DNA of 64,000 bases from Strongyloides papillosus (GCA_005656395.1 SRSI01000036.1:186001-250000); one strand, 5' to 3'; counted from the first letter of the stretch, positions 22,369-33,840 are shown. Program-made: numbers and translations. Notes: generated by a model not told the origin, from the sequence alone.

Positions 22369-23432
22369 ATGAACAAAACTGTTACAAATATTAAAAGTTT
22401 TTGCTACCTATTTCATCAAAATATATCAATTGTAAGGAATCAATGTTATTTCTTCTTAACAAATCCTCCTGATTTAATAATTGATAACAAAGATTATACA
22501 TTAATTTTTTATTTGTTAATTTTAATTTGCACATGCATCACTTTTTCTATATGTATGTTTTTATTCTATATATCTATCAAAAGTTTTAAATCACATATAA
22601 ATCAAAAAATTGTTATTCTTGGGTTAGATTTGACAATTTTAATTATTAATTTTTTAATTATTATAAATTCAATTTATATTTTAATTCACAAATGGGAAGA
22701 GAAATTTACATTTATTCTTGATTTCCTTTTCATTGCTTTTTCAATGGAAGGTGCTGGTTACACAGGTATAATATTTTTTGAAAGATTAAATTGTTATGTA
22801 TGTGGAAAATGTTGTAAAAAATTTCAAAATATATGGTTTTATGGTTTGTTATATTTTATATATGGTTTATGTGCTTCAATTTTGACATTACCTTTTTGTG
22901 GAAGTAAGACAACAAATTAATACTATTAATAATATATAAAATAGTTTTTCTTCCAGATTATGTTATTGCTATATATTGGATTGGTAGTACAACATTTTCC
23001 GCTAGTGGACTTTTAATAATTTGTTGGAAAAATTATAAAAAGCTACAATTAGAGAGACATCTTAAGAATAATCTCAATAGGAGATATATTCTTACCGAAG
23101 AACATGCTAATATAACAGTATACGTTACAATTGTTATGATGCATTGTATTGCCAGTTACTTTTCATTTTCAATGTATATTTTTCAAAAAAATCTTTATAT
23201 TAAACGTGGTTATGTCCGTGTTATTATAGATTTATTTGTACCAACATTTTCATTAACATATTTTCTTGCTATTAATTTAATTAAACCATCTATGAGGAAG
23301 AGGTTTAAAAGTTACTTAGTAAAACTTCATATTATCAAAGTGTCAAACCAAATAACACCTATTCAAACAAAAGCTGAAAGAGACCATTTTGAAAGGGAGG
23401 AACATTATAGACAACTCAGAAAACTCTGGTAG
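22369..23432 (+). CDS. Sre-like 7TM chemosensory receptor, 336 aa
   Basis: Two exons, 22369-22903 and 22957-23432, are joined by a 53-bp intron (GTAAGA...TTCCAG) that keeps the frame. Seven hydrophobic segments are evident. The IIFFERLNCYV stretch after TM3 matches the ER(L) signature of the Sre family. The RRYILTEEHAN...VYV segment before TM6 is the cytoplasmic RYQxxEN-type motif of the Sra superfamily. A basic, Glu-rich tail ends the protein. These are G-protein-coupled receptors of nematode sensory neurons; the ligand is unknown. Its 3' end lies 12 bp from the end of the convergent gene on the other strand. Confidence 0.82.
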
Positions 23433-23444
23433 AAAAAATAATTA

Positions 23445-24626
23445 TTAAAGAGCAATCATGCATTTATCACACCATTTTACATCTGTAGTTTTTTCATAAT
23501 CTGTTTTTTCACATACTTTAACAAAATACCTATCCAGATGTGCTAAATTTCTGATACAAAGAATACCACAATCAACTGAATATCCATTTTTTGTATAACC
23601 AATTATACACTTCACTGATGATACAAATATTCCAAGACCAATTCCACCTATATTATCTTTTTTTATCGGTGCTCCATACCACTTTGACTTGGGAAATTCT
23701 GATTGACAGATAGCACAGATATGTGGAGCAATAACTAATGGGATGTAAAGGCATTCAAGATGCTGTAATTTATGAATTTTTGATATAAATTCATAACACC
23801 TCATAAATCCAATGACAGATAATAATCTTAATTTCTTGAATCTTTTAATTATATGGTAACTAAATGTAATATCATCATAATAATTATCAGTGTGAAGATA
23901 TAATCCTTCAATATGACTTAATTCTTCACTGGCACAGTATAAAAGTGAATTGTAGTCATTCCTACTATTCACATGGAAATTAAGAAATTTTACGTGAATC
24001 GAAAATAAACTTAATAATGATCTTAATCTAACATCTACCATATCAGATTCAAAACACTCATTAGTTATGAAAATGGATATAAAACGTAATCTTGGTGCTT
24101 TTGAGAAGCGGTTAATAAAGTCTCTCATTTTAATCATTGATACATCCGTTTGAAGGCACTCATCAAAATGAAGACTCAATCCAACGGTGTAATATGCTAT
24201 ATCTCTAGCTGTATAATTAACTTTTTTTGCAATAAAATCATTTGGTACATAAATTCCATATTCTAATTTTTTGTTACTACCAAATTTATAATTTAGTGGT
24301 TCATTAATTTTTTCATGGTAATACCAATCTTGAAGAGAATCCTCTGTTAAGCTTGGTATAGGATATGGTGATATATCATGTCTATATGAAAATCTTCCAT
24401 AACGTAAACATTGATTAAATATATTATATTTTGAAAAATAATGACACTCTGAATCTACAATTATGTTTGCCCGAGATTTCATAATTGTATCACAATTCAT
24501 TAAACCACTTTTAAGATCCTCATTTGATAGGTAATCTTCTTTACAGGTTGTCACAAGAGATTCTAACGATTCATTAGATAAATCGTTTAAATTATTTTCA
24601 AGTAAATCTGGTCTTCCAACAAGCAT
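23445..24626 (-). CDS. Protein of unknown function, 393 aa, possibly leucine-rich-repeat-like
   Basis: A long single-exon frame starts at an ATG and has no signal peptide or membrane segment. The middle and C-terminal parts (about residues 180-300) contain repeated short hydrophobic strands separated by about 25 residues, such as LRFISIFIT, VKFLNFHV, IEGLYLHTD, LRLLSVIGF and LECLYIPLV. This resembles degenerate leucine-rich repeats as seen in F-box/LRR proteins, but no F-box was recognised at the N-terminus. A Cys-containing tail ends CDKCMIAL. Family assignment is weak; the coding call is firm because of its length in such AT-rich DNA. Confidence 0.75.
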   Translation of the reverse strand: MLVGRPDLLENNLNDLSNESLESLVTTCKEDYLSNEDLKSGLMNCDTIMKSRANIIVDSECHYFSKYNIFNQCLRYGRFSYRHDISPYPIPSLTEDSLQDWYYHEKINEPLNYKFGSNKKLEYGIYVPNDFIAKKVNYTARDIAYYTVGLSLHFDECLQTDVSMIKMRDFINRFSKAPRLRFISIFITNECFESDMVDVRLRSLLSLFSIHVKFLNFHVNSRNDYNSLLYCASEELSHIEGLYLHTDNYYDDITFSYHIIKRFKKLRLLSVIGFMRCYEFISKIHKLQHLECLYIPLVIAPHICAICQSEFPKSKWYGAPIKKDNIGGIGLGIFVSSVKCIIGYTKNGYSVDCGILCIRNLAHLDRYFVKVCEKTDYEKTTDVKWCDKCMIAL

Positions 24627-26510
24627 TATGAATCAAAGAGGTTATTTATAAATGCTATTTAGTAATAATATAAAATTTATTTGAATGTTATGCCAATTAG
24701 TAATAAATTAATAATTATTATTGATAAACTATATTAATATGTTTGCTTCATAATCTAGAAAAAACTAGCATTAATATATTTGGGGAAATGTAGCTTTATC
24801 AATATACACTTGTACCATTTAATTTTATTTAAAATTCTATGCACCTCAATAAATACTCAATACAAAAGGTGAAGAGCACCTAATTTCACAAAAATTAGGA
24901 TATTCTTTACGCTAGTCTTATCAAACATAAATGCAGTGAATATACATTTAACTTCGTTTTTTTCTTTGGAGTACTTGTTCTTAACATTAATCTTAATATT
25001 ATATAAAGATAAAAAATGATAAACGGTTATTTGTAAGAGAAGTAATATTCAATGTCACATACAATCTTGAGATAAAATATAAACAACTTATTGATGATAT
25101 ATTCACACAATACCATATTTAAAAAAAATTACTAAATTTTAACAACCAGAAATTTTTATAATCTCTACTTTTCTATCATTAAATATACACAGAAAAAAAT
25201 GGGAATAATTTTGACAATTCAAGGAAAAATGCAAAAAAATTTCCCACCTATTAAAAAAATCAACATTTATTCAAATTTTAAAATTATCAAGAGACAGCAA
25301 AATGTTTTAAGCGATGAAAAATATTAGGATGTCGCAAAATTTTGCTGTTTTTTTACCAATATACATATGTTTTATATTTTAAGTAATTTAACTTTTATTT
25401 AATCTTAATGTTTTTGATATAGTTAAATTTTATTTATTTGGCGATTCACCTTCAAATTTATATAAGATACAATAAAAATATTAAAAATTACCTCCCACAA
25501 AAATAACAATTTTTCTATTATTAACAATAAAATATAAGACTAATAAAATGCTTCTCAAGCACTTTCACTTAAACCCCTAAAATTTTTACAATATTAATAT
25601 ATTAGAATATAAAATTTCTTAATATTTTGGGATTACAAAATAATTTCCCAATTATTGCTGCTTATTATAAAATGAATATGGCTTTATACCAGGTCAAACA
25701 AAAACATTGACAAAACTTAAATAATTATAATCCCCATTATTTGACTGATATATCTATCAAAATAAAAAAGTTTTTAAATATTTCTAAATAATGATTTTAT
25801 TTACGTGTTAATAAAATAACATTTAATCTTAGAACTAAAGTTATATAAATAAGATATGTGCTTATTTTTAAATTTTAATTATATTGTTATGTACAGCTCA
25901 AATTTAAAGGTAATTGTTTTTATAATTTTAAAAGCTAAGGAACACACAATGATTATTTAAAAAAATTGTCTATTAATTAAATATTTAGGATGTCACTTTC
26001 TAAACCATTAATAATAATTTTTTTGTTTAAATTGCGGCAACGCATGTAAACAATCAAAAAAATAATAGTTCATTTTTTTAATTCATAGTTAATTAACCAA
26101 ATATATATAAATTAAAAAAAAAATTGATAAATATTCAATGTTTTGTAGTAAATTTTAAGAATTAATAAATATTATTTTATGATTTAGAATTACCGTTACT
26201 ATAAACTAAGTATATTTAAATTTTTTTTTAAATTTTAGGAATTAAAAGATCTTGTCTTTTGGAAATTTTATACTAACGATTTTGTATATTTTAAAAGCAC
26301 AAAAATAAATTCTTTCTACAATATTTTTTTATAAAATTGGTGAATATTATAGAGCATTATGTTTTTTTAAAAAAGTGCTAACATTCCTATAAGAATTGAA
26401 AAAGGTTAGATGTATTTTCTCAGATTAAAAGTACTTTTAGTAATATATACGTTTTTTTTTAAAAATTTTTATTAGGCATCATACATTGTAGTATATGCTA
26501 AAATAGGGAA
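24627..26510. other. Intergenic AT-rich stretch
   Basis: No ORF of note and no terminal inverted repeats were recognised. Composition is uniform until the sharp GC rise at 26511. Confidence 0.5.
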
Positions 26511-26640
26511 GGCCGGGTTCACGAGCAAGCAACGACAGACGAGGCGATTTTTCTGCAAAAAAAAACATCGGCTTCGCCTAAAAACACCAGCCTAGCGGGC
26601 AAGCAGGTCACGAGCGAAGCGAGTGGGCTGCTTGTTAACC
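26511..26640. other. GC-rich island in AT-rich DNA
   Basis: By direct count about 71 of 130 bases are G or C, while both flanks are strongly AT-rich. It contains paired GC-rich words (CGGCTTCGCC, GAGCGAAGCGAG) and GGTTCACGAGC, which loosely recalls a Pol III B box. No ORF, TIR or full tRNA fold was recognised. It may be the end of a mobile element, an RNA gene or an insertion of foreign DNA. Confidence 0.6.
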
Positions 26641-26816
26641 AATTATTGGAAAATATGACTTTTGAAATTTTATAAACTTTTATTAATGATATATATTAAA
26701 TAAAGATTAATTCAGGTCTTTCAAAATGTTAAAAGATTAATAATATGATATATAAATTAAAAACCTTGCTTTAATCTGAAATGTCTCTTTACCGGAAAAC
26801 AAGTGAAAAATAAAAA
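26641..26816 (+). repeat. Repeated upstream module of the 7TM cluster, copy 1
   Basis: The sequence preceding receptor copy 1 (an AATATGAC-TTTGAA block, then a TTAATCTGAAATG-CTCTTTACC block) recurs in the same order at about 28370-28530, 31750-31920 and 33330-33500. It marks the unit of tandem duplication and probably holds the shared promoter. Confidence 0.5.
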
Positions 26817-26916
26817 AAGTTATCATTTTTAAATCTTATCTTTATTAATAATCAAGTAATAACTACTTTTTTTCTAAGTTTTGGTTTTATATTAGTTTTA
26901 TTAATACAATTTTTCA

Positions 26917-27906
26917 ATGAAAATTATTAAAGAAAATTACGATTTATTGGTACCAAGATATATTGTTCCAGATATTAAATTTCAAGATTATCAAACATTT
27001 TTTCTTTGTTTCATAGCACTCATACCAAAAATGTATTTTTTTAATCGATGTTTAAAATACAAATTTTATAACTGCAGAAAATATTTCGAGTATATGATGG
27101 TTATCATGTCATTCGAATATATTGTCGCTTCTATTGTACATATATTATTTTATGGTTATCTTATTTTTTGTTATCACAGTAATTATAATGTCCATGTGAA
27201 ACATTGTAGAAAGTTTGGAGATTTTGATCTTACGATTGGTCAAATACTAATTATAACTCCATTTTATCTTCATTTTTGCCGTTTTTGGCATTAGATATTA
27301 AATAAGAAGTCAAAATATTTATGATACTGTTTATAATAATTATAATTATATCAATGTTACCAGTTTTATATATGATGTTTGGACAACTTTTTGAAATAAA
27401 TATTTATTTTGTATCAAAAAGTTGTTGTGGTTATAAAATTGTTAGTGAATTACCATTTCATAATGAAGTTTTATATTGTGATATATTTTTTATGTTTATA
27501 CTACAATTTATTTTAATTTTTATTAATTATATTTTCTACTTTAATGTTGTTAAGAAGATGTATGATAATAAAAATAGTAAAGGATCAATAATAGAATGTA
27601 AAAGGACTATTAAAGGATTAATTGCACAAGGAGTTTTTATAGTGATTTTTCATGTTCCTTTATTTTGTTACTTACTTTATTGTCATATAAGTTAGTTTAT
27701 ACTATTTTTAAAATATTTTTTTAGCGTTCAATGAAATTGATTATCTAGAGATTCCATTTTACTTTCTCTGTTATTTTGGATATAGTGTCAATATCTTTTT
27801 CACACTGTTTGTAATTGAAGACCTCAGAATAAAAATATTAGAAGATTTTGGTATAAACGTTAGTAATAATAAAGTGAAATCTATTTTTTTAGAAATAGTC
27901 AAATAA
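26917..27906 (+). pseudogene. Tandem 7TM receptor copy 1, disrupted
   Basis: The copy has an ATG and an intact first half (26917-27291), then an in-frame TAG at 27292-27294 and a shift into another frame from about 27321. The second half runs to 27690, followed by a 34-bp intron and a last exon 27725-27906 that is intact. The parts align collinearly with the complete copy at 32059-33044, which shows the same intron position. The receptor belongs to the nematode chemoreceptors, probably near the Str/Srd group because of the ECRKILKG...LQG cytoplasmic motif; the exact class is uncertain. Two independent lesions make a pseudogene more likely than a gene with unusual introns. Confidence 0.6.
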
Positions 27907-28629
27907 TACCATAATTTATTTCGAATTCAACTTAAATCAAATTTTTGAATTAATCATAGTTCATTTTTCTGTATTTTATCAATGGATACAATTAATCAAA
28001 TGAAGAAAGATATTTTTATCAAATAAATAACCAATTTTTCTACGTCTTACCATTTTTTTTGAAAAACTGTCAATTTATAGTAAATTACAAATCATTTTAA
28101 GATTGCACATAATTTTTATAAATAAAAGTTTACTTTAATTTTATTTACCTTGTTTAAATAGTCCATCAACTTCACATGTTATCTTAAATACAATTCTCAA
28201 ATTTTTCTATTATTTGCGATTTAACTATATTAATTCTAAAAGTATTTGAATATTTAAATTTTTTTCAAAGAATTACGTTACTTCAAATCTTTATCAGAAG
28301 ATTTATAAGAAATTTGGTCTATCGGATTATTCTTTAATATGCAGTAGCATTTTAAAAAATAGGTTTAATAACCAATTAATATAAAATAGGATATTAAAAA
28401 ATTGATAAAGCTCAAATAATGACATCTTTTCTACTTAATAAAGATTAATTGCGCTGGGAGAAAATAATAAAAGTATATCAATGTGATATGAAAGTTAAAA
28501 CATCATCTTTCAATCTGAGATACTTTTTATCTGGTATTAATATAAATGATAATAAATTATCATTATTAAAGTTTATTCTTTGCTATAATCAAGAAATAAA
28601 TATTTTTTTTATAATTTTATTTTTTATTA
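27907..28629. other. Intergenic region with repeated upstream module, copy 2
   Basis: The last part (about 28370-28530) matches the module seen upstream of the other receptor copies. The mariner element has inserted between this module and receptor copy 2. No gene was seen; a 64-codon frame at 28449-28643 is a by-product. Confidence 0.45.
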
Positions 28630-29900
28630 GGTTGTTCAATTGAGAATGTCGCTTTTTGACAGTCAACTTCAAAATGTTATAACTCAGTCAACAATTAATA
28701 TTTTTATTTAAAGTAGGTACCGTTACAATCAACACATTGTTGCCAACGTGATACGAGTTTATTCATGCCATTTGAATAAAAACTCCGGTCTCTAGAATCC
28801 AAAAACTCCAAGACGTCATTTTTCAGGTCATCAGATTTGGAGAATTTTTTCTGACGCAAATGAAGCTCTAATTTCTTGAATAAGTGGTAATCCGTTGAAG
28901 ACAAGTCCGGTGAATAAGGAGAATGTGGCAGAGTTTCATATCCCAATTCGGTTAGTTTCTGCACCGTGATTCTTAAAATGTGAGGTTTGGCATTATCATG
29001 AAATAGTATTGGAGCTCTTCTGTTGATCAATGCAGGCTTCAGAACCGATAATCTCTGATTCATTTCTTCTATTTCCTTACAGTATCGATCTGAAGTCATT
29101 GTTTCTCCAGGATTTATAAACTTATTATGGATGATTCCATCACAATTCTACCAAATAGTTAACAAAAGCTTCTTATTTGAGTTTCGAGAAGTTTATAGGG
29201 CTTCCATTTTTGTCCACCCATTGCGATGACCTTCTACGATTGTCAAACATGATCCATTTTTCATCGCACGTTAAAATCCTATTCAAAAATGGGTCATTTT
29301 TGTTCCTAAGAATCAAAAAAGAATAAGTTTCCATTCTTCTTAAACATTGGTCGGGAGTTAATTCGTGGGGTATGATAGAATCCATTTTTTTCTTCATATT
29401 TAACTCTTTTAAGTGGTTGGATACAGTTCCAATACTGACGCCTAATTCCCCTACGAGCTCCCGAACAGTTATTCATGGATTACGTTCCACCATTCTCTTT
29501 AATTTTTCGTTCTCAAGAACACTTACTCTACGAGAACCCTCCTTCCTTTGAAGACTTATATCTCCATTGCGGAATTTCTGGAACTAATGTTGTACGGTTC
29601 GTTTGTTAGTAGACGCTTGGCCAAATGCTTCATTAATTTTCTTTGAAGTTTTAGATACCGTTTGCCCAAGTTTGAAATTGTACAAGTAAATTGTTTGAAA
29701 ATCCATTTTTGACCCAACTTCTTTTTAGAGTAATAAAAATTTTTTAATAATTGTAACCAAAATGCAAAAAGATGATAATGATAGCCCTCGATTTGCTTTA
29801 CAAGATGGTATATATCTTGTAACAATATGTTAACATATAAGAGAGTTATCATCATTTAAAAATTAATGATCTAAAAAGCGACATTTTCAGTTGAACAACC
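28630..29900 (-). mobile_element. Mariner element, 1.27 kb, inactive
   Basis: Inverted terminal repeats begin GGTTGTTCAA-TGA-AATGTCGCTTTTT at both ends with two mismatches, and each end is flanked by a TA target duplication (28628-28629 and 29901-29902). The length is typical of mariner. It carries a minus-strand transposase relic. Confidence 0.9.
28704..29730 (-). pseudogene. Mariner transposase relic
   Basis: From right to left the remnants show a helix-turn-helix N-terminus (SRRVSVLENEK and neighbouring words in broken frames), the first catalytic Asp in TCDEKWI (within 29173-29397), the second in FHDNAKPH, and the third in SSTDYHLF (within 28704-29099), which is the DD34D mariner layout. 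The frame is broken between 29099 and 29173 by a frameshift and by an in-frame TAG where mariners have the second Trp of IWW, and further breaks lie upstream of 29397. It cannot make an active transposase. Confidence 0.88.
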
Positions 29901-29949
29901 TAATATATTAGCTTATCTAGCATATTTTTTAAACGTACTAATAATAAAA

Positions 29950-30917
29950 CTGGCTGATTTAAAGGTGCCAGAATATGTCAATTCGACTGTAAAATTTCAA
30001 GATTACCAAGCATTAATACTTTGCAGCATAGCAATCTTACCAAATATGTATTTTTTACATCGATGTATAAAATACGAATTATTTAGTAAAAGGGAATATT
30101 TTAAAACTATGACGATAATAATGTCATTTGAATATATTGTTGATTCTACAGTACGTATATTATTTTATGGATACCTCATTATTTGTTATCATACTAATAG
30201 TCAAATTTACGTTATAAATTGTTAAAAATTTAATATATTTTCTATCAGCGTTGAACAAATATTAATTGTAACACCTTTTTATCTTCACTTCTTCCGTTTT
30301 TGGTTTTTGGTATTTAATAAGAAAAAAAGATATGTCGTGGCGATATTTATAATAATTATAGTTATAACAATCGGCCCACTATTATGTATAACGATTGGAC
30401 AGTATTTTGAAATAAATATTTATTATGTACCAAAAAGTGGTTGTGGTTATCAAATTTTTAGTGATATACCGTTTTATATGAGAGTTATGCATTTTAATAA
30501 TTTTATAACATTTATTTTGCCAATTATACTAATATTCATTAATTATTTTATCTACTGTAATGTTGTTAAGAAGATATCTGATAGTAATAGAGCAAAAATT
30601 ATAGAATGTAGAAGGATTCTGAAAGGACTTATAGTTCAAGGGCTTTTTACGTTGATTTTCCAAGCTTTACTATTGTTTTATTTGATTTATTATAATATGG
30701 GTTAGTTTAAAATTTGTTTTTTTTAAATAATTTTTAGCTTTTAATTCAATTGATTGTTTGGAGATTCCACTAGATTTTCTTTTTTATATTGGAAATAGTC
30801 TTTTATGTCTTTTTTACAGTAGTTGGAATTGAAGATCTCAGAAATATGATGTTGAAAGATATTGATATAAAAAGTAAAATCAAAAGTATTTTTTCAAGAA
30901 GGGCACATAAAATGTAA
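29950..30917 (+). pseudogene. Tandem 7TM receptor copy 2, heavily disrupted
   Basis: Alignment with the complete copy shows at least three lesions. The start codon is CTG (29950-29952) in place of ATG. A TAA (30223-30225) falls where the complete copy has a Ser codon after Cys. One extra T lies in the run at 30801-30804 in the last exon and shifts the frame before the end. The intron (from about 30702) keeps its position. All seven membrane segments are still recognisable. Decay is advanced beyond copy 1, or started earlier. Confidence 0.75.
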
Positions 30918-30999
30918 TAACTTTATTTTAGATTTTAAACACATTATTGAATTATCCAGAGTTCAAATTAAATGTATTTTATTTAATGGATAATGTTAA

Positions 31000-31378
31000 C
31001 ACATAGATGACCAGGTATTTTTTTTTCGTCCAACATTTTTCAAATATTTATAATTTTTTAGTATTTAATAGTTTGTAACGGAGGAGTTTAAAATCTGTTA
31101 AAAACATTGTCGTATATAATAAAAAAATTATTTTGACAGATACTTTTATATTACATGATTTTCTAGTACAATATTTATTAATTAAAAATTTTTACGGACT
31201 AAAATTTTTTAAAGTATGATACCTAGTAAAACATTCAAGCTCTCCTAAATGTTACCACTTTTCATCGCGTTATAACCGTCATAGGCTGAAAATTTAGGAA
31301 TGCGAGATATCTAATCATCCGGTCCCTAACGTAAAAATATAAGGATGACAAGATATCTCGTCATTGGTCATCTATGTG
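31000..31378. mobile_element. piggyBac-type MITE, 379 bp, TTAA-flanked
   Basis: The ends are perfect inverted repeats (CACATAGATGACCA and its complement) and each is bordered by TTAA (30996-30999 and 31379-31382), the target duplication typical of piggyBac elements. The interior has no ORF but holds GC-richer subterminal repeats (AGATATCT words near both copies of the right part). It is therefore non-autonomous. Confidence 0.75.
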
Positions 31379-31382
31379 TTAA

Positions 31383-32058
31383 TTTAAATGCTTTAAAATA
31401 ATTTTTTAAAGAATTTTTTAATTAAAGCTTTTATAAATTTTTAACAATACTATTTGTTTATTATTTTTTAAAATTATAAAAAATTTAAACATAAGAATTA
31501 CAAATAAAAATTTAATTGTTATTTCTTTTTTTTTAAATTACCAATCAACTTTTTATATATTTCTTTGAGTAAAATTTTAGACTTTTCTATCATTTCTGAT
31601 TTAATAAAAAATACTAATATCAAAAGTAATTAAATGTCTAAAAAATTCTATCTAAATCTTTTCTTATATTATTTTATATTTTATCAAAAAATTCACAGAA
31701 ATTTTACATAAACGGACTATTATAAAATTTGCAATGGCATTTTAAAGGATAAGTTTTAATAACTAATTATTACAAATATGACATTTACAACTTGATTAAT
31801 TTTCACTTATAATCTCAATTGAATGAAGACTAATTACGTAGAAAAAGAATGCTAATAATTTTACAATGTTGAATAATAAAAAATTTCTTTTACAAACTAA
31901 TGCACTTTCTACCTGGCACTAGTATAAGTGAAAAATTGTACATTATTATTATTCAAGTTTCTACTTATTAATAAGAAGAAAATATTATATTTTTTTTTAA
32001 ATTTTAGACCTTCATTGTTGTTTTCTAGAAGATTTTTTCAAAGTTACTAATTGTAGAA
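31383..32058. other. Intergenic region with repeated upstream module, copy 3
   Basis: AT-rich spacer; about 31750-31920 matches the module upstream of the other receptor copies and leads into the intact copy 3. No other feature was seen. Confidence 0.4.
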
Positions 32059-33044
32059 ATGGCTGAAATAGTAGTACCAGAATATCTTGATCCATCAGTC
32101 AAATTTCAAGAATATCAAGCATTTATTCTTAATTGTTTAGCAATCTTACCAAATCTATATTTTTTACATCGTAGTATATACTATAAAGAATTTAATAATA
32201 GAAAATATTTTAAGTATATGACAATTATTATGTCATCTGAATATGTTTTTGTTTCTGTGATACACGCATCATTTAATGGATATCTAATTATTAGTTATTA
32301 TACTGGTAATCAAATAAAAGTTACAAATTGTTCTAAATTGTGCATATTTGATCTCAATATTAGACAAATATTAATTGCAACACCATTCTATCTTCACTTT
32401 TTCCGTTTTTGGCTTCTGGTATTTAATAAGAAAAAAATATATTTTGTTTTTACACTTGCAATAATTATAATTGTAACAATTGGACCGCTATTATATATGA
32501 TGTCTGGACAATATTTCGAGATTAATATATATTTTTTACCAAAAAGAGGATGTGGTTATCAAATTTTTAGTGATATACCGTTTTATACAGAGATTATGTA
32601 TTTTAGTCTTATTGTTGTATTTGCCCTACCATTTATCTTATTTTTTATTAATTGTCTTATCTATCGAAGTGTTGCTAAAAAGTTGTATAATATCAATAGA
32701 CCAAAAGTAATGGAATGTAGAAAAATTCTTAAAGGAATATTACTTCAAGGACTTTTTGCGTCGATTTTCCAAGTTCCACCAATAGCTTATCTTGTATATT
32801 ATTCTTTAAGTTAGTTTATAATTATAATATCTATTTTAGTGTGTTTTTAGCAAGAAATGTTTTTGACAATTTGGATATTACAGTTCACTTTATTTACTTT
32901 GCTGGATATAATCTTTATGTCTTTTTTACAGTAGTTGGAATTAAAGATCTCAGAATTATGATGTTGAAAGATATTGGTATAAATAATATGATCAAACCTA
33001 GTTTTGTACACAATTCTCCTTTTATATCAAAATTTATTTTGTAA
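32059..33044 (+). CDS. Tandem 7TM receptor copy 3, intact, 314 aa
   Basis: Exons 32059-32809 and 32851-33044 are joined by a 41-bp intron beginning GTTAGT. Seven membrane segments fit a nematode chemosensory GPCR. Shared marks with copies 1 and 2 are FQ-YQ at the N-terminus, the FYLHFFRFW segment, GCGYQIFSDIPFY in an extracellular loop, and ECRKILKG...LQGLF before TM6. The last resembles the Str-superfamily cytoplasmic motif, but the class cannot be fixed by eye. It is the only copy of the three with an open frame throughout, so it is the likely functional member. Confidence 0.78.
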
Positions 33045-33531
33045 TGAATTTCAGTCAAAGTTTTCAATTATTCAAATCCAATTTCACAGTATTTCATCAA
33101 TGGATAAAATTTGTTCAAATGAAATAAAGTACTCTACTTGAAAAATAATTACTAATAATATTAATACATTTTTTAAATTAATATTCATTTACATTAAGTA
33201 AAAATCATGGAAATTAAGCATAACTTTTACATCTAATAATTTTCATTTAAAACACACTCACATTCATATTCAAAGATTAACAAAAATTCTGCTTAAAAAT
33301 GTTATGTCACGATGATATTTTTAAAGATAATTAACTAATTATTATAAAATATGACATTTGAATTTTGATAAACTTTAACTTATTATATTATTTAACAAAT
33401 ATTAATTAAGCTGAGTAAAAATGTTAAAAGATCATTAATATGACATATAAATTAAAATGCTTGTTTTAATCTGAAATGCTCTTTACCTGAAACGAGTGTA
33501 AACAAAAAAATATTACCATTATGATAGATTA
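33045..33531. other. Orphan copy 4 of the receptor upstream module
   Basis: The block 33330-33500 repeats the module found before the receptor genes, including the TTTTAATCTGAAATGCTCTTTACC part, but no receptor follows. Instead a MITE begins at 33532. A fourth receptor copy has probably been lost. Confidence 0.45.
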
Positions 33532-33840
33532 CAGTCGACCCCTGTATCCGCGGTTTGGAAATTATCAGAAACTACAAAGTTATAACACTGGGGGTACATG
33601 CGATTTTTTTTATTTTAGCTACATTAGAGTACAAACTCCATTTACGATTGAATTTCTCATTTTTTTTAAATGAAGCTAACTAAAAGAACATTGTTGTCTA
33701 CAATTGTAGAAAAAAAATTTTATCCTGTCTATAACTATAATTTAAAGGTCTTAACACATGAAAAATAAAAAATACTACATTTCGCTGATATCCACGGTGA
33801 TCTCTGGAACCAATCTACCGCGGATACAGGGAAATGACTG
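33532..33840. mobile_element. pogo/Tigger-type MITE, 309 bp
   Basis: The terminal inverted repeats are CAGTCGACCCCTGTATCCG at the left and, read inward, CAGTCATTTCCCTGTATCCG at the right, both continuing CGGT. Each end is flanked by TA. The CAGT...CTGTATCCGCGG pattern is known from pogo/Tigger-like elements. The interior is AT-rich and non-coding. Confidence 0.75.

Noticed and set aside
26511..26640. tRNA gene in the GC-rich island
   Set aside because: A partial B-box-like word is present, but no acceptor stem, anticodon arm or A box could be folded.
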